Of a DNA stretch of 64,000 bases, positions 37,117 to 52,100 are shown in pieces. Origin of the DNA: Tretioscincus oriximinensis. Taxonomy: Eukaryota > Chordata > Lepidosauria > Squamata > Gymnophthalmidae. Numbering within the stretch: position 1 is the stretch's first letter; each line of letters begins with the position of its first letter. The notes beneath the pieces are model-generated. The model did no database searches and had not been told where the DNA came from. It saw only the letters and a program-made list of their open reading frames with translations. The position numbers were made by a program, and so were the translations under genes. The DNA is taken from NCBI GenBank assembly GCA_022410635.1, contig JAJVDF010000509.1, positions 588,358 to 652,357 of the forward strand, written 5' to 3'.

Positions 37117-40100
37117 GTTATTGTTATTAATTATTAATTATTAATTATTAATTATACTACTAAAATCCAGCAAGCAATTCCTTAAGCAGTTTGTTTGTTT
37201 GTTTGTTTGATAGGCAGCCTTGCAGTGGTGTTTCTACAATACAGGGGCATTGGCTCTTTGTTTTCATCGTCACAGAACTTCTCAATGAACTCAGACCATG
37301 AAGACATTGTAGGTTCCTCAGTTATTAGCATTAGCATTAGCTCCACTCCACCTGTGGTCTATCAAGTTGAGCAAGTAACATTTACTTTAAAACATACACA
37401 GGTAACTTTTCTTTTTAACCTTTCCTGGATTAAATGTACATCTATGCGTTTTGTAGCAAATAGCAGCTGCAATCATATGCTTGTCAGCTCTCAAATTGTG
37501 TCCAGACATTTACTTATTGTTTACTTATTTTGCAACATACCTCTTCCATCCTTCCACTTACCCCCTTTATCCCTCCACCCAGTCCCTCCAGGGAGTCAGG
37601 ACAGCTGTTTGAAAGTAGTAATGATATGAATATGTCTTTATTGATTAGCCTACAAACCATATCAATTACATCATTAAGTAAATATAAATAATATATTAAA
37701 ACCCAAGAACAGGTGTGTGTGGAAGGAGTAATGGAAACTGGCCACAATAAGGTCCCTTTGCTACTTTACAAAGGCTGCATCCACACACACACACTCCTAT
37801 TTTTAATTGGGTGGGTGGCATCTGCATGACTCACGCGGCGGCCACCATACGTAGGAAGGAGGAAGGAAGCACCAGCCTCTGAGTTGCCAAATGCAGCCTT
37901 CCCTCCACCCAGCCTGCTTTGCAGGGCTCTCTGCTTATTGGCAGAGGGCTCAGCTGAGCAGGCCACATTTGAAAGAGCAGCAGATTTTCAGCTCACTGCG
38001 GTGTGATAATTAAAAATATCACTTCTCATTAAACCCACTTCAGGGCAGGTTTGCAGTGACTGCGTCTCTGACAAACTGCCTTTACATCTGCAGGAGCCGC
38101 CACCTCCTATGCAGACTTTGTTGCGCTGTGTGGATGCTGTCAAAGACCAAAAATAAGATAACAGAATGTATTGTGAGAACCAAGAAAAAAACACAAAAAG
38201 TGGCTCTCCTGGTATGAAAGTCTCAGACTCCAGCAAAGTTGGAAGTGGAACATATTGATTTGGAAGTGGAATATATTTACTTTTGAGATATATCAACATT
38301 TGCCTGGAGTGTTGCCTTTGAGAGTTTCTTTCATACTAGGAGAGCTACGTTTCATGTTTGTTTCTTCCCCTCTTGGACCTCACAAACACCAGCATTAATT
38401 TCTTTCAGCACAAGGCACTGCCCACTATTAGCAAGAGATTCAGAGTGCTTCCTTCTGTGCAGTAGTGCAGATGTCCTGTCCAAACAAAAGAGATCATAAA
38501 CCTTGCTAGAAGGTCTCAATGACACAGTACTTGAAGTCTACTTGTAAGTATGCCAGACTATGGAGGCATATGGAATGCATAACCCTTTGGTCTGAAATAC
38601 CATAGAGCAAACATTTTGACAACACAACAATCAAATAATGTAGTTTTCAAAAAGCCAAACACTGTGGCCATTCATAGCCTATTGCCATTCTGAAGTTGGC
38701 AGTGATCCCGATATGTAACTGGTTGTCCCAACGTAGATAGCCTCTTCCGGTGCCTGAAACAACCTGTCCCAATTAGGGACAGATTGTTAATCCTCAGAAT
38801 GCCCAACTCTATTTCAGGTCACCATAAATGGGAAATTTGGGAATATATCTATTAATACTTATACCCTCCGCTATACCTAAAGGTCTCAGGACAGCCAACA
38901 ATAAAAGCAAAACTATAAAATTGGCATATTAAAACAGTATCTGAAGGTGGGAAGGAAGGCAACATTTCTTCAACTAAAGGCCGGGATAAAGAGGTATATC
39001 TTCAAAGATCTTCTAAAAGAATAAAATTATGGTGATCAACAGATCTAATGAGGGGGGAGACTATTTCATAGTCTGGGGGCAACCACCAAGAAGGCCCTAC
39101 CTCAGTTTCCCACTCCATTTGCTGTTGAGAGGGGTGGTACAACCAGGAGTGCTTCCCCTTAAGGCACAGATAAGTTGATATGTTCCTTTTAGGCATTTGG
39201 GTCCAAAGTTGTTTAGGACCTTATACGTTAAGATTAACACCTTGAATTGGGCTTGGTAGCCAGTGTAGCTCTTACAAGACCAGCATGATGTGAGTCCAGC
39301 CAGTCATTCCAATCAGCAGTCTAGCTGCTCCATTCTGCATCAACTGCAGCATCCACACCATTTCCAAAGGCAGCCCCCCATATAGAGTGCATTACAATTG
39401 TCCAGTCTGGAAGTCACAAGAGCGTAGATTATTTAGCTACATAGATATTTAAATGTTGTCCTCTGTTCACTTCTACTCCTCTTTAATATTGTGGATATAT
39501 TTATTGTCACATTCTATCTGCTTTTATTTCCTTATTGTTTCTTAATCTGAATTGTTACAGTTCTGGTGCCTAGGCATTAAAAAGTCTTACATTAAATTGC
39601 CTTGGTTAGTGTAATAGCTATTTCTTATTATCACTCACAATCTTGTGCTACCCATGAATATTTTTTTCTGATCCAGGCCACAGATAAAAGAGGTGGTAAA
39701 TGTGTTTTTTGGAAATATTCAACTGATACAATGGAAGGAAACTGGTCTACTGAAGGATGTGAGCAAATATATTACAGTAACACTCATACTTCATGCAGAT
39801 GTAACCATCTTACTCATTTTGCGATTTTGATGTCTTCAAATAACTCCCAAGTTGTAAGTTTGTTAAATACAGTATTTATTAATTTATTTTAATACATTAC
39901 ATTATTTTTAGATTCCATATTAAAGAGTCCGTGTTCTATGTTTAGAGTATGGAATCTTTAACCTTTTGTCATTAAANCATTATATCATTTTTCATTTGGT
40001 CTGCTTCTTGAATCTTAGTGACCCAATACACAATAGAATAAGTCTGCAGTGATACTGAATATCTTCATGGTTAAATTGTCCCTGAACTTCACAGCACAGG

Positions 40101-43100
40101 GTCTTGAGTAATCCATTATAATAATGGGATATCAATTTTCTTTCTCACATTTAATGCTGACAATTCTCAGGTTTACTTTCACCTGGTTTTCTTATTTGTG
40201 TGCCACAGAGAATTTTTGATGGTACTTATTATCTTTGTATAATTATTCAATATCAATAACTCTCTAATGTAAATCAGTAAATCTTTTAGTAAGACAGATA
40301 AAGAGGCAATTACAGTCACAGATTAGTGGTATGTACAAATTCTTTTTCTCATTTTCCAGTAAAGTATTTTGTTTGCTTGTTTAAAAAAATCAGCATTCAT
40401 GAAAATCTGTGTTTTACATCCATATTTTGTTTAAAATTCATTGGAATAATTAGGAGTGTTTACACAATCATGTACTGATTCAAAAAAGAGTATTTAATGG
40501 AAGCTGGGAACACCAGGAGGATCCTGATAAACCATAAACTATTAGACATATTTGTAGAATAGGGTTAGGTGTTCTAGGCACATTAAAAACCAGTTCATCC
40601 ATGGATGTAAATGGATTCAATGTATAAAGAACTTCAAAAATGTTTTGTGCCCATCTCTAGAGGGCATTCAACTGAAGGAAAATTAAACATTCTGTTTTCT
40701 AGTAAGAGATCTCCATTTTTTTTCATCATCATCACAATCTAAGGGAAAGGGGGTGGGCATTTTGAAGGGCAGTTCAATGAAGGTGTGCATCTGCTTTGAA
40801 AAAAGCAAGTCAATTATATGGGTTGTTAGGAATGGAATTGAAAATAAGTTGTCAAGCATCATTTTGCCTTCTTCTTAACCTATGATGCAGCCGCATTTGG
40901 AATACTGTATACAGTTCTGATGATGGCACCTTAGAAATGATAGTATGAAAATGGAAAAGCTGCACAAAGCAGGGGCAGCAACATTACTGAGGGGCTGTGT
41001 AACACCTCCCTTAGGAAATCAGGCTGCAGCACCTGGGTAAATTCATGCAAAGAGGAAAAATCTTTGTGAATCACACACCACTATAGCCATTTGAAATTAA
41101 TGGACAGGAGAATTAGAATGGCTATGGGAAGCATTTTTTTAACCAGAGGGTCACCAATTTATGGAATTTACTTCCAAATGAAATGGTGACAGCAACCAGC
41201 CTGGATAGCTTTAAGAAAGGGTTACTTAAATTCATGGAGAACATGTGTATCAAGGGCTACTAGAATTGTTGCCTAGATTCTACTACGTCTGGGTTGGCGT
41301 AGAAGCCAGGATTCCTCTAAATGCCATTTGCAGGGAATTGAGAGCAGACGGTTCTCTGCTCCTGCTTGAGAATGCACAGGTGCAATTGTTGAGCCACCAG
41401 ATGGGCTGTGGCCCAGTTCAGCATCGTTCCTCTTATGTTCTTAGGATCAGCTAACATACAGATTTTACAACTATATGTTTTTGGTTGCAAAACAGCAATT
41501 TACTGAGCAGGTATGAGATTCTGGTAGGTTTCTTTACACATGTGAAATATAAGCTTATCACTTTGGAGTCATTCTATCATTAGTTTTCTTTAACATTATA
41601 CATAACATTGTGCTTAAGCAGTTAGATTTCAGAAATTCTAAATGCCATCTTCTTGCACTGGGAATAAGTATGTAGAATCATTATTTTAAAAATAGGTTTT
41701 TATGTTTTACTTTTTATTTTTAAAGACAAAAATGAGATTGTCAAGTCCTAACAAATTTTTTGGATTAGCATTCTGCAAAACAAATGCAAAACAGGATAAC
41801 AAATAGAAAGGGGGAAGTTAAGTAAAAACCAGAGCTGAATTGTCAAAGAGGATTCCCAAGAATATATATTATTCAATATATTGTTATTTCTTCCCTCCCA
41901 CCTCTTACAGGATGACAAGGATTATTATATTCTAACAAGAATAACTCAGCTTGGAATAATTATCTCATTAATTAGTCTCTCCATATGTATTTTCACCTTC
42001 TGGTTCTTCAGCGAAATTCAGAGCACGAGAACAACAATTCATAAAAATCTATGTTGCAGTCTTTTTCTAGCTGAGCTAATTTTTCTTGTCGGGATTAATA
42101 TGAACAGCAATAAGGTGTGTGGCTTTTTCTTCCATTTTCTTCACATTTAATTTGAAAACTAATATATGGCTTCAAGTGTTATTTATAGAGGTTGCAAGTT
42201 ATAGGGGATATTCAGATTTACAGCACAACTAAGTTGTATGCACTGTATAGAATTCTCAGGCCACCTCCAGTCAGTGACTAGGAAAATTGTTATGAATAAT
42301 AATTGCTTGTTACCAGACATCTTACCTTTGCCTGCTACTTGTGACAGCCTCATGGCCAGAGCTGGAAAGTGAATGATAAAAACTTAAGACTCCAGGCAGC
42401 AGTGTCCACCAATGATACATGCCTATCACTATGGTGAAAAACAGCATGCTGAGAATTGTTTTCCTGCTATAACAATATTACATATCACTTGTTTTTTAAC
42501 CAGGATTATGTTGGAATTGCTATGGCCCTCCTGGTTGTGCCACCCCTCTCAACACCAAATGGAATAGGAACCCAGGGAAGGGCCTTCTTGATGGTTGCCC
42601 CCAGATTATAGTATAGCCTCCCCCTCAAAGTGTATCANTCACCATCACTGTATTCTTTTAGAAGATCCTTGAAGATGCACCTCTTTAACCTGCCCTTTGG
42701 TTGAAAAACCTCCATTTATTTTGTTTAAATTGTTGGCTACCCTGAGACCTTCAAGTATATGGCAGTAAGGTATAATTATAAATAGTGGCACTATCAATAT
42801 TTCATTTGGATTCAGCCCAATTGCAGATGTTCTGGTTCAAAAAAAATCTAAGCTTTGTTGCAAAGAATGGTGGATCCAAAGTAAGAACATGGATCTTAGT
42901 TTAGCAAGGCATAAATGATTGTTGGTTGCTTGTAAATTGTTTCTTTCAGTGTGGATTATTGTACATTATTTTTCTTTCATCATTCAAAGGAGCTAGGGAT
43001 ATAGCATTATAGAAAATTGCATCACTTAGGTGGAAATGGTGAAATAAGACACATGCAATTTTCAGATGGCTCATCAATGCAAGCATGTTTAGGGTGAGAA

Positions 43101-46100
43101 ATTGGCAACAAAAGCAAAAACTATGCTCATACCATGCAGAATGATTTCAAAAGGCACATGCAGAGTGCCACTACCCAGCCTCATCTTTGTTTTGCAAAGC
43201 CAGGACCAAAATTTTTAAAAGATGCTGAGGTTCTTGGGAGTTGCAATCTGTCCTCCCCACCCCCCCAAAAAACCCACATTCCCCAAACATCCCTCTCTAC
43301 AAATATGCAGACAGGGATATCAAAATATGGACATTGTCTGCTAAATACTAAAATTTAACAGACCTAGTGTAATGGTAACACAGCATAAAAAGGACTTTTA
43401 TTCTATATATGTGTGTGTATATAGAATATATAATCATTGGAGTGATGGTCTTAGGCTCTTTTCTACTGAAAATTTCAACATATCAGCCAACATTTTTAAC
43501 CTGCAGTGCAGTAACTGAAGCATTTTATATTATTCACTTATGCTTTTCTTTGTTTGCCCTTCTAGCTATTCTGTTCCATCACTGCCGGATTACTTCATTA
43601 CTTCCTCTTAGCTGCGTTTGCATGGATGTGCATTGAAGGCATTCACCTGTACCTTATAGTTGTTGGAGTAATCTACAATAAGGGATTCCTACACAAGAAT
43701 TTCTATATCTTTGGATATGTGAGCCCAGCAGTTGTTGTTGGAATTTCTGCAGCACTGGGATCCAAATACTATGAAAGGACAGATGTGTATGTCACTGCTG
43801 ATATATTTGCTTCAATAATGCATAATTCTAGTATAACACTGGTGATCTAAATAGAATAACCAAAACCTGTTTCCATTACAAAATTTCATCTCTAATATTG
43901 ACTTCAATGATGCTTCAATGATGTGTGATGGTCCGTTTGCAAAATGCATTATTGGTGAAACTTTCTCCCTTAAAATGTAAAATAAGATATATTCATTTGT
44001 TCCCCCTAGTTCTGATCAGTCTGTCAGATATACTCCCTGTTGCAACCCAACAGGAATGCAAGGAAAGATTATATCAGTTCATATAAATGGATACTAGGAG
44101 GGATGTCTGGATGTTGCCTCTGGGAAGGAGCAACAGGCAGGACTCCTGAAAAACCATTTGCAGGAAGTCATGAATAGGTGCATATTTTGCTTTCCTCTGT
44201 TCGGACTGCCCAGGTGCATCTGGTGGGCATCTGTGTGAGATGGAATGCTGGACTAGATGGGCTGTGGCCTTATCCAGTATGGCTCTTCTTGTGTTCTTAT
44301 GTTCACCTCTGTGGAACTAAAGAAAGGAGATGCCAGTAGACTTCTCATTACCATTCCGAATGAAAAATATGCAACATGATCCACAGGGTAGTAGAAAAAA
44401 TGATTTTAAAAACAGAGCTCTGATGAAATATTTGAGGTGGCACATTTGTAAACATCAGTCCTCGTTAGCCACTTCCTTCTTGTCTTTTCAATACTGTCTT
44501 TTTTTCTTCTCAGTGGCTTTTATACTTTTCACTGATTCTTTCCTTATCGACTCCTGTATTTAATGGTGATTAATATCTGCACCTAGGCCTGGCCTTCTTC
44601 TGGGCACAGAAACTCAGATCTGGAACAATCCAGCAAGAAATCATTTTAGAATACTCTTGTTTGTGTCCTGGGCATGAGGCCCAACCCTACTACAGCAATG
44701 TTTTGCCAGGATCCAATTTCAAGGCTGTCTTTGTAGCTGCAATGCTGTTTCCGGGACTATATCCACTCAACATTTTTAAAAAGTAGCCAAAAATCAGCTA
44801 GGAGGTGGAGGACCCAGCAATGAATGGTTTCACATCAAGCCTTCTTCAGTCATGAAGAATGAATTATGTCCAGATTTTCTTTTCTGATTTAGTCTAGAAA
44901 AAACTGATCAAACACATTCTTCAGGACTAATAAGATTTAAAAATAAATTTGTGGCCAGGGGATAAGGATGGCCTGGGACAAAGCTTTCCTTGACCTTCAC
45001 CAAGTGTGCAAAAGGAAGGCTTCCAATATATTTACCGGTGGTCCAGTATACAAGTCAGTACAGAATCATCCAAAGACTAGTACAAAAGCAGTTTATTAAA
45101 CTGCACATTTCTGGTTGCTCAATGGTTCAGATATGAGCTGAACTAATGTACCCCATTACCACCCCATTTCAACTGGAAGCACTAGAAGGGTTTGGATATG
45201 AGCCAAACTACATGCAAAAACTGATTAGAAAATGTAATGTTCCCTTTACTTTTCAGATGTTGGCTCAGCACGAAGAATAACTTTATATGGAGCTTTATAG
45301 GACCAGCATGCCTAATAATCCTTGTAAGTATGTTTCTTTTNAAAAAAGTAGCACATAAGCCTATTAATAGAAGTCGTATGATTGTCCCTAATCCAATGCC
45401 AATCCACCTGTAGGGGCTAATTGCATGACAAAATTAGTATTTTAGATGTTTTAAATAGCTTCTATTAAGTAAAAATATGTCTATTATGAGTATAAAGGGT
45501 ATTTCTGTCTCAAAGACATATGTTTGATTAACTAACATTTCCGTTGAAGGGCTCCTGCTTTCAACTTGATAGCTTGAGGGAACAGATTTTTTTTTACAAT
45601 TTCTTGTATATAAGATGTAGCATTTTTACATGTCAGTTATATCTCTGCAGAAACAGCAGGAGGTGTACACANACACTACACTAGGAGACAGATAATCTGG
45701 TATTTCAAATGCTGAGTTACTTAATCTTTTATCTGTGATCGGTCATCTTTGAAGATTAGGCTGTCATCTTTATGTTTTTATCACTCGCGTGTACCCTGCC
45801 ATCATCAAGGCTATTTTAAACAAAATTGCAACAACTGAGACAAGAACCCACTGTTTCACTTGGGCAGGCAAGTCAAGAACTGATAGCCTCCATTTCTCCA
45901 AGAAAAGGAGGGTTTTTTAATTGGTTATCCATTTGCAGTGGCCCCAGGGGGTTAATTCCTTAGAAATATTTGGTGCTCAGTTATAAACAATGATACTAAA
46001 AATTGTTTCATAAATGCTCTAATGTTACACATTTAAAACTGGATTCAGCTCAAGAAAGGATCAGAAGTGAGGGAGCACTGGCAACCATTTTTCCTTTTTT

Positions 46101-49100
46101 GGTTTAATAAAATGTAACTAAAATATATTTCTGCATGAAATATGAGATTAACCATTTGAGGCATATAATTATTGGTGTGTTTATATAATCTCTTTGGTAT
46201 AGCAGAAGGTTATTTTGATAAAGAAATATAATGTCCTGCTCCTTTTCTGCTCTCACATTTTCTAGTGCAGATTTTGGGATTCACCTTTCTGTGCTTCTAA
46301 AAGCTTCTCCTGGGTCAAAGTTCTTTTAGTAGTATGATGAACACCACAGTGTTCGATCCATTCATTTTACCTTCATAAATATTGATGAAATAATATATGA
46401 TTTTTTATTCTGGTGATTGAAACATGTCGCCAAAACAACATTCTGTTGACAGTACAATAAAATCAGATTGGCAGAAATTTGCATTCAAATGTTATTCCTT
46501 ATGTTGAATTACACTGAATAATTCTCTGTAAACTAAAACAGATAGAAATACATTAACCCCTTGTTTATTTCAACCCCTAATTTGCAAATGAATTAATTTT
46601 ATTTTCTAATGAAGGTTAAAAAAGCCTTGAAAGAAAGAGTTAGAGTAAATTACTTTCAAAAGTTTATCTGTGGAGCTAAAAGAAAAACAGTTATGGTTTC
46701 CAGGAATGATTCTTGAGGATGAAAGTCAGTTGAAGGAAGTAAAATTTGGCTTATTTTTGCCTCTATTCAAATCAATTAATAAGATGCTTAAACTTGGGCT
46801 ACATCCCAGCCTATGGATTAAAGCATAACATGTTTGCAAGAAAATTGTGAAAAGTACAGCACATTTACAGTAGGTTATGTATCTACTCCACTTTCCCCCC
46901 TTCCTCCTGGGAACATAAGAAAATAGGAGGAGCAGCTAGATTGGTCACAGCCCATTTATTCCAACTGTCTCAGCAGGCTATGATGTCCTAATAAACATGN
47001 AGGAAAAGGAGGAAGAGGAGAAAAGGAGGAGAAGTCCAAAATAGGTTTAGATGTTTTAGTTAATATTTGTCTTTCAAAAAAAAATGTGGTTAATTGGGTA
47101 AAAGAACACCTGCACATAAACCTGGCAACAGCAATGAAAGCAAATACGTTTATGTTAATAATTAAAAGGTTGGTGTCTAATTGCATACCAGATTGAACCG
47201 GGAATTAAATGTAATCATATGTGATAATGATAAGAGTCTTCCTTTCATGAGATTCAGCAAAGCAAATTTCATCAACCTTATGGCTCATCTGCTCCAACTT
47301 TGAAATTTTGACAGCTTTACAGAGATCATTCAAATTCTGTTTCTCAATAAGTACTACTGTGTGGAGTTTTTTCTTTCTCTCTCTTCTTCTCTCTGCTTGG
47401 CCTGATAAGGTAGAAAAACTTTTTAAAAAAAGAAAAACAACTGAAAAAAGTTCAGAAAAAAAGAGTGCTAGATTGTTTTGTTATCAAGAATGAAAACCAT
47501 AGAAAGTGATAACTTTCACGCATTATGGTTTTTTCCTAGTCCTAATAAATACCGGTGGATGGGTGGTAACTGTTTCGCAGACATTTCAAAGTGGCTTTAA
47601 CTAGGGTTCAACTGTCCATCTGAAAAAATATCAGAAGCAATGTAGGCTATATGCAGACCCTCAAAAGGACCATGGTTAATAGTGAGACTTTTCCTGTTTA
47701 ATTGTAGATTACACTTTTATGAATCAAAGTCTTTCTAAAAATCTCTTTCTCTTTCAAATGATAACTGCAAATCCAGTCCATCCACAAGATTATCCTGGGA
47801 TGAAAATGAACTGACCCAAATGCTAGTGGATCCCACTGCTCAAGCATCTTTTGACCTACTTCTTGCTTAATTGACATGTCTCTTGTGGTTGTGCATGTCA
47901 AGTAATTTACCTTCTCTCCCTATGCCGATAAATAGGAACGGATAAGATGACCGATTGGTGCAAATTGCATCAAATTAAAATTGGCCAATTTCTGTAATTA
48001 TTTTGGTAAAGCACAAAAGTGGTCTGATTGCAAATCTCTAGAATGGTTCTTCACAACAAAAGTATTTTCAGGATCAGGAATTGTTTCAAGCTTTAGGCAT
48101 TTGCTGTATTTTAAAGATAGAGAATGCATCCTTTGCTTAGTATACAGCCACAAACTTCTTTAGATTCAGGCCGTATATTTGAAATGTGGCATTTATCTCC
48201 TTCAATACCAGTATAATAAGTAATATGAGTGTGTCCCTTTCCGCAATTGGCTATATCTCAGAATACAGTCTTGGTGTCTCACATGCAAGTATAGCTAAGG
48301 TACTTGCTGCCTTGCAGTTAGTAGGGCTCTATTCCAAGATGTTTCCTAAAGTAAGACCCAGTGCAGAAAGGACCTGTATGGTGGATGTAAAGATCCTTAA
48401 TAAATTGTGCCTGTGGGACTGAACTTCAGAATGTTTTGCTATAGGCAAATATCTTGTGTAGTACATAGAGTCATGGAATCATAAGAGTTGGAAAGTACCT
48501 CTAAGCTTATCAGGTCCAACTATCTTCTCAATGCAGGATTCATTAAACCATCTCAGTCAGATGACTATCCAACCTCTGTTTGAAGACTCCACTCAAACAA
48601 AAATTATCATCTCCTTTGGCAATCTATTCAATTGGTTGGTCATTACTGTCATTTTCCTAATCTGTGTCTACTTCCTTGCAGTTTTCCCATCTGCTTTCTT
48701 GCAGCTTTGTCCCATTATTTCTAGTCCTTCTTTATACCAATGAGAACAGGGCTAATCCCTCTGCCTTTTATATATTTGTAAGACAGCTATCATGTCTTCT
48801 TCCGGTCCCCTCCTTTGCAGACTAAATATCCTTTAACGTTTCCACACAGAACACCATTTCTGAACACAGAACACTCGCCATCTTTGTAACTCTCCTTTGA
48901 ACTTTGAGATCTAATTTATCAATTTCCTTTTAAAACTGGGGTGCCCAGAACCGAACACAGTACTCTAAATGTGGTCCAACCAAGTTAGGGTAGTCAAACC
49001 ATATTTAGAATAGTGTGTTCAATATTTATAACCGTAGAAGCTAGATTTGCTTAGGCATTTTATACCACTTTCTTTTTTAAAGTTTTCAGCCACAGGTTTT

Positions 49101-52100
49101 TTTCCCTGTGTGCTATTAGAATTCTGAAATGCATGTCACTGGCCTAATTGATCCTATCAAGCATTTTTATTATTATTATTCTCACGACTAACATACATGA
49201 ATCGTACTAAGTCAGAAGTTTGAANGGTTAAAGCTTTGTAAAACAAGATGCAAGTTAAAGATATTTTCCACAAATTGTTTCTCTTTCCAATCTTTAGAAG
49301 CACAACCATTTTTTTGTTTCTGAGAATGTTTCAGATTAGAGCAAAGTCTAAGTCAGGTGAGATGGCTTGTTTGAAATGATATTAAAACAGAGTAATGGAT
49401 TTAGGGCAAGCTGTTTGAAAGTAAAACCAAAAGGTAGTTAATATGGATGCACAAAACTGTGATGATCAACTAATCAGAAGTTATATAAAAAGCGAGGATA
49501 ACATTATGTTAATCTTTGTTCTGTATTCATTATTATATGCACTGCTTGACAGAAAAAAGAGATATTATCCATTCTATTTGCCATAAGGTATGAGAGCAAA
49601 ATATGATTTCTATAAGAGAGAGTATTAAAAACAGCTAAGAAATCTAAATAGTAAGAGAATACCAGCTAAATTGTTTTGTAGATCTGAGGCATTGGTTTCT
49701 AGTATTGCTCACAACCCTGAGTTATTTAGACATCTGTGAATTAATAATTTGCCAGAGCCAAAATGCAAGGATTTATTAAAAATCCTCTCCAAGTTTGTTT
49801 GGTTGTTTTGGGAAGACAACAGTGGGAAAAAATAAATCAGTTCCTACTGAAAATTTGCTTTATGTTGTGGCCAACTAGTTACCTAAGGGATTTTACAACC
49901 TTGGTAGACCATTCCTGGCAGACTACTGGAAGATATCTAAATCCAGATTGGTAGTACAAGTTTTCTGCACCATGATCCTCTTCAGCTGCCTCCAACCATC
50001 CAGAATTATCACCCTGACTTAGACTTTATTCACTTGGGCTGACAAACTAGTGAAAACAATTAGTAGGCATGAAGCACTTACACTACCATCCCAAAATCAT
50101 ACTTAAACCCATCTAACATATTTTGTGCAAATTGTCTTTAAGTAGTTCACAATAATTTCTGCACTTTGGAAACCCTGCAGGAAGTGTAAAAGCTGTAATC
50201 TAGATTTTCTGTGTTCTAAATTCCTGACTTATCTCCTCTCTTGCTACAATTGGATGAAATAATGTCATCTAATGTTTCTTCACCCAATCAGGGCAAGGGG
50301 GAAATAAACATGTTCAAACACAAAGTCTAAAATATAGCCTCCATGCTTCTTGCTCCTGGATTAAGAGCAGAATGAGAGAAGGACAGCAGATGGTAATGGT
50401 TCCCAGAAACCATCCCCTAGAGATAAGTGCAAAAAGGTCCTTACATACTGTGGAGAGTTTGAAAGTGATCCAAAAGTTGTCCTGCCCTATGGAAGACAAT
50501 CCCAGAGCAATAACACTAGGTTTGCATCCCGACTCAGCTCAGGTCACTCTCCACAGTGTATGTAGTGTTTTACCCAATTACAGTGAAGGAAGGAATGGGG
50601 AATTGAGATCAGGATACAAGGTCTGGAATGTAGCCATTAATTTGCGTGCTAATGCAAATCACTACCCCCAACCCCAGTTTGGACATTAACCAGCCTGGAA
50701 TGGTCTGCACAGACCTACCCATAAAGTGCAAAATAGCTCAATTTTAACCCTCCAGCTATTGCATGAGAGACCTTTTATTCCATGCGCAATCCTTATACCA
50801 TAGTTTAGTACTTAGAAATAAGCATCATCTGATATTAGGCTTTGTACAGCTTGCATATGAGACAGCTTGGGACTTAGGGGTGCCCTAGGAGTCCTCCACA
50901 CTAGCAATGCACTGTTAATTCAGAGATGTGAGTAACAGGAAGGAAAAGTCATGCAGCATTGGAGCCCAAAGCATTCTCAAGTAACAGGAAGATTAAAATG
51001 AATAGGTCCAAAATATTGTTCAGGTAGAATCAAACAACTGGAAGAAACAGTAGGACTCTGTTTGCGTGAGACACAGTAATGTATTTTAAGTATTTGTTAC
51101 AGACATCTAANATGTTTGTGGATCTCTAAAATACATTACTGAGCTTGTGCAAACAGGGACTAAATATTATTGTTGGTTTTGCTTTCTTGATCCTGGCTTA
51201 TCTTATCCTTCAAGAAAGTGGTGAGATTCAGCCAGTTCATACAGTTATTTTTAATTCTGCGAACCAGTTGTTAAATCACACAGGCCCTGCCTCCTACCAG
51301 AAATTACATCACTTAAGATGTCATTTCGGCTTGATGCTTCTGGAATGCCATCACTTACTGTAAGATGACATTTCCAAAAGATAATCAGTTGTTAAATTAT
51401 TTGAATTCCACTACTGCTCTGAGACCATATTTAAGCTTCAAAAAATAGGGACTCTGCTCAATTCTTCCATTTTCCATTCTTTTATTCATACAGGATGCAT
51501 GCATGCATTCTATATCTATGTACCAAATCATCTCTGAGAAAAAATGGCTGTTATTCTCAGTAGATCCTAAGACTACAAAGAGCAAAATAGTGTATGACTC
51601 ATTACAAAATTCTTTCACTCATTCTCATCTCTTTTGTCTTTCTCATCCCCAATTTACTCTTATTGTTCTTAACAGATTTTAATAGTGTGTCATACTAAAG
51701 AATTTGGGCAGGTGTATTCATTAGGGAAATGATAATGAGCGGTATCAGACAACAGATATATTTTTCATTGTTTGACTGTCATCTTGTGTGTAATTTTAGG
51801 CAATTAATATAGCATACATTTTCATTTTCAATCTTAAATAGTTGCATTAATATAAACTTAACTCCTTTCTCCTTCATTCAAGCCGTTCTGAAGCAACATT
51901 CCATCCATTAACAGAAGACAGAAATGTTTCCCGATCCATGCCAGATTGCTCATCAGAATTCAAGCTTGTTAATTCTAACATTGGTAATAAGGGCCATTGG
52001 GGAGAATAATGGCTGTGCAGCTGTTGCAAGTATCAGACTTTCTGAAGTAACTATATCCTAATACACTATTTAAAAGAAAGGGGTGGGGGAATGAAATATA

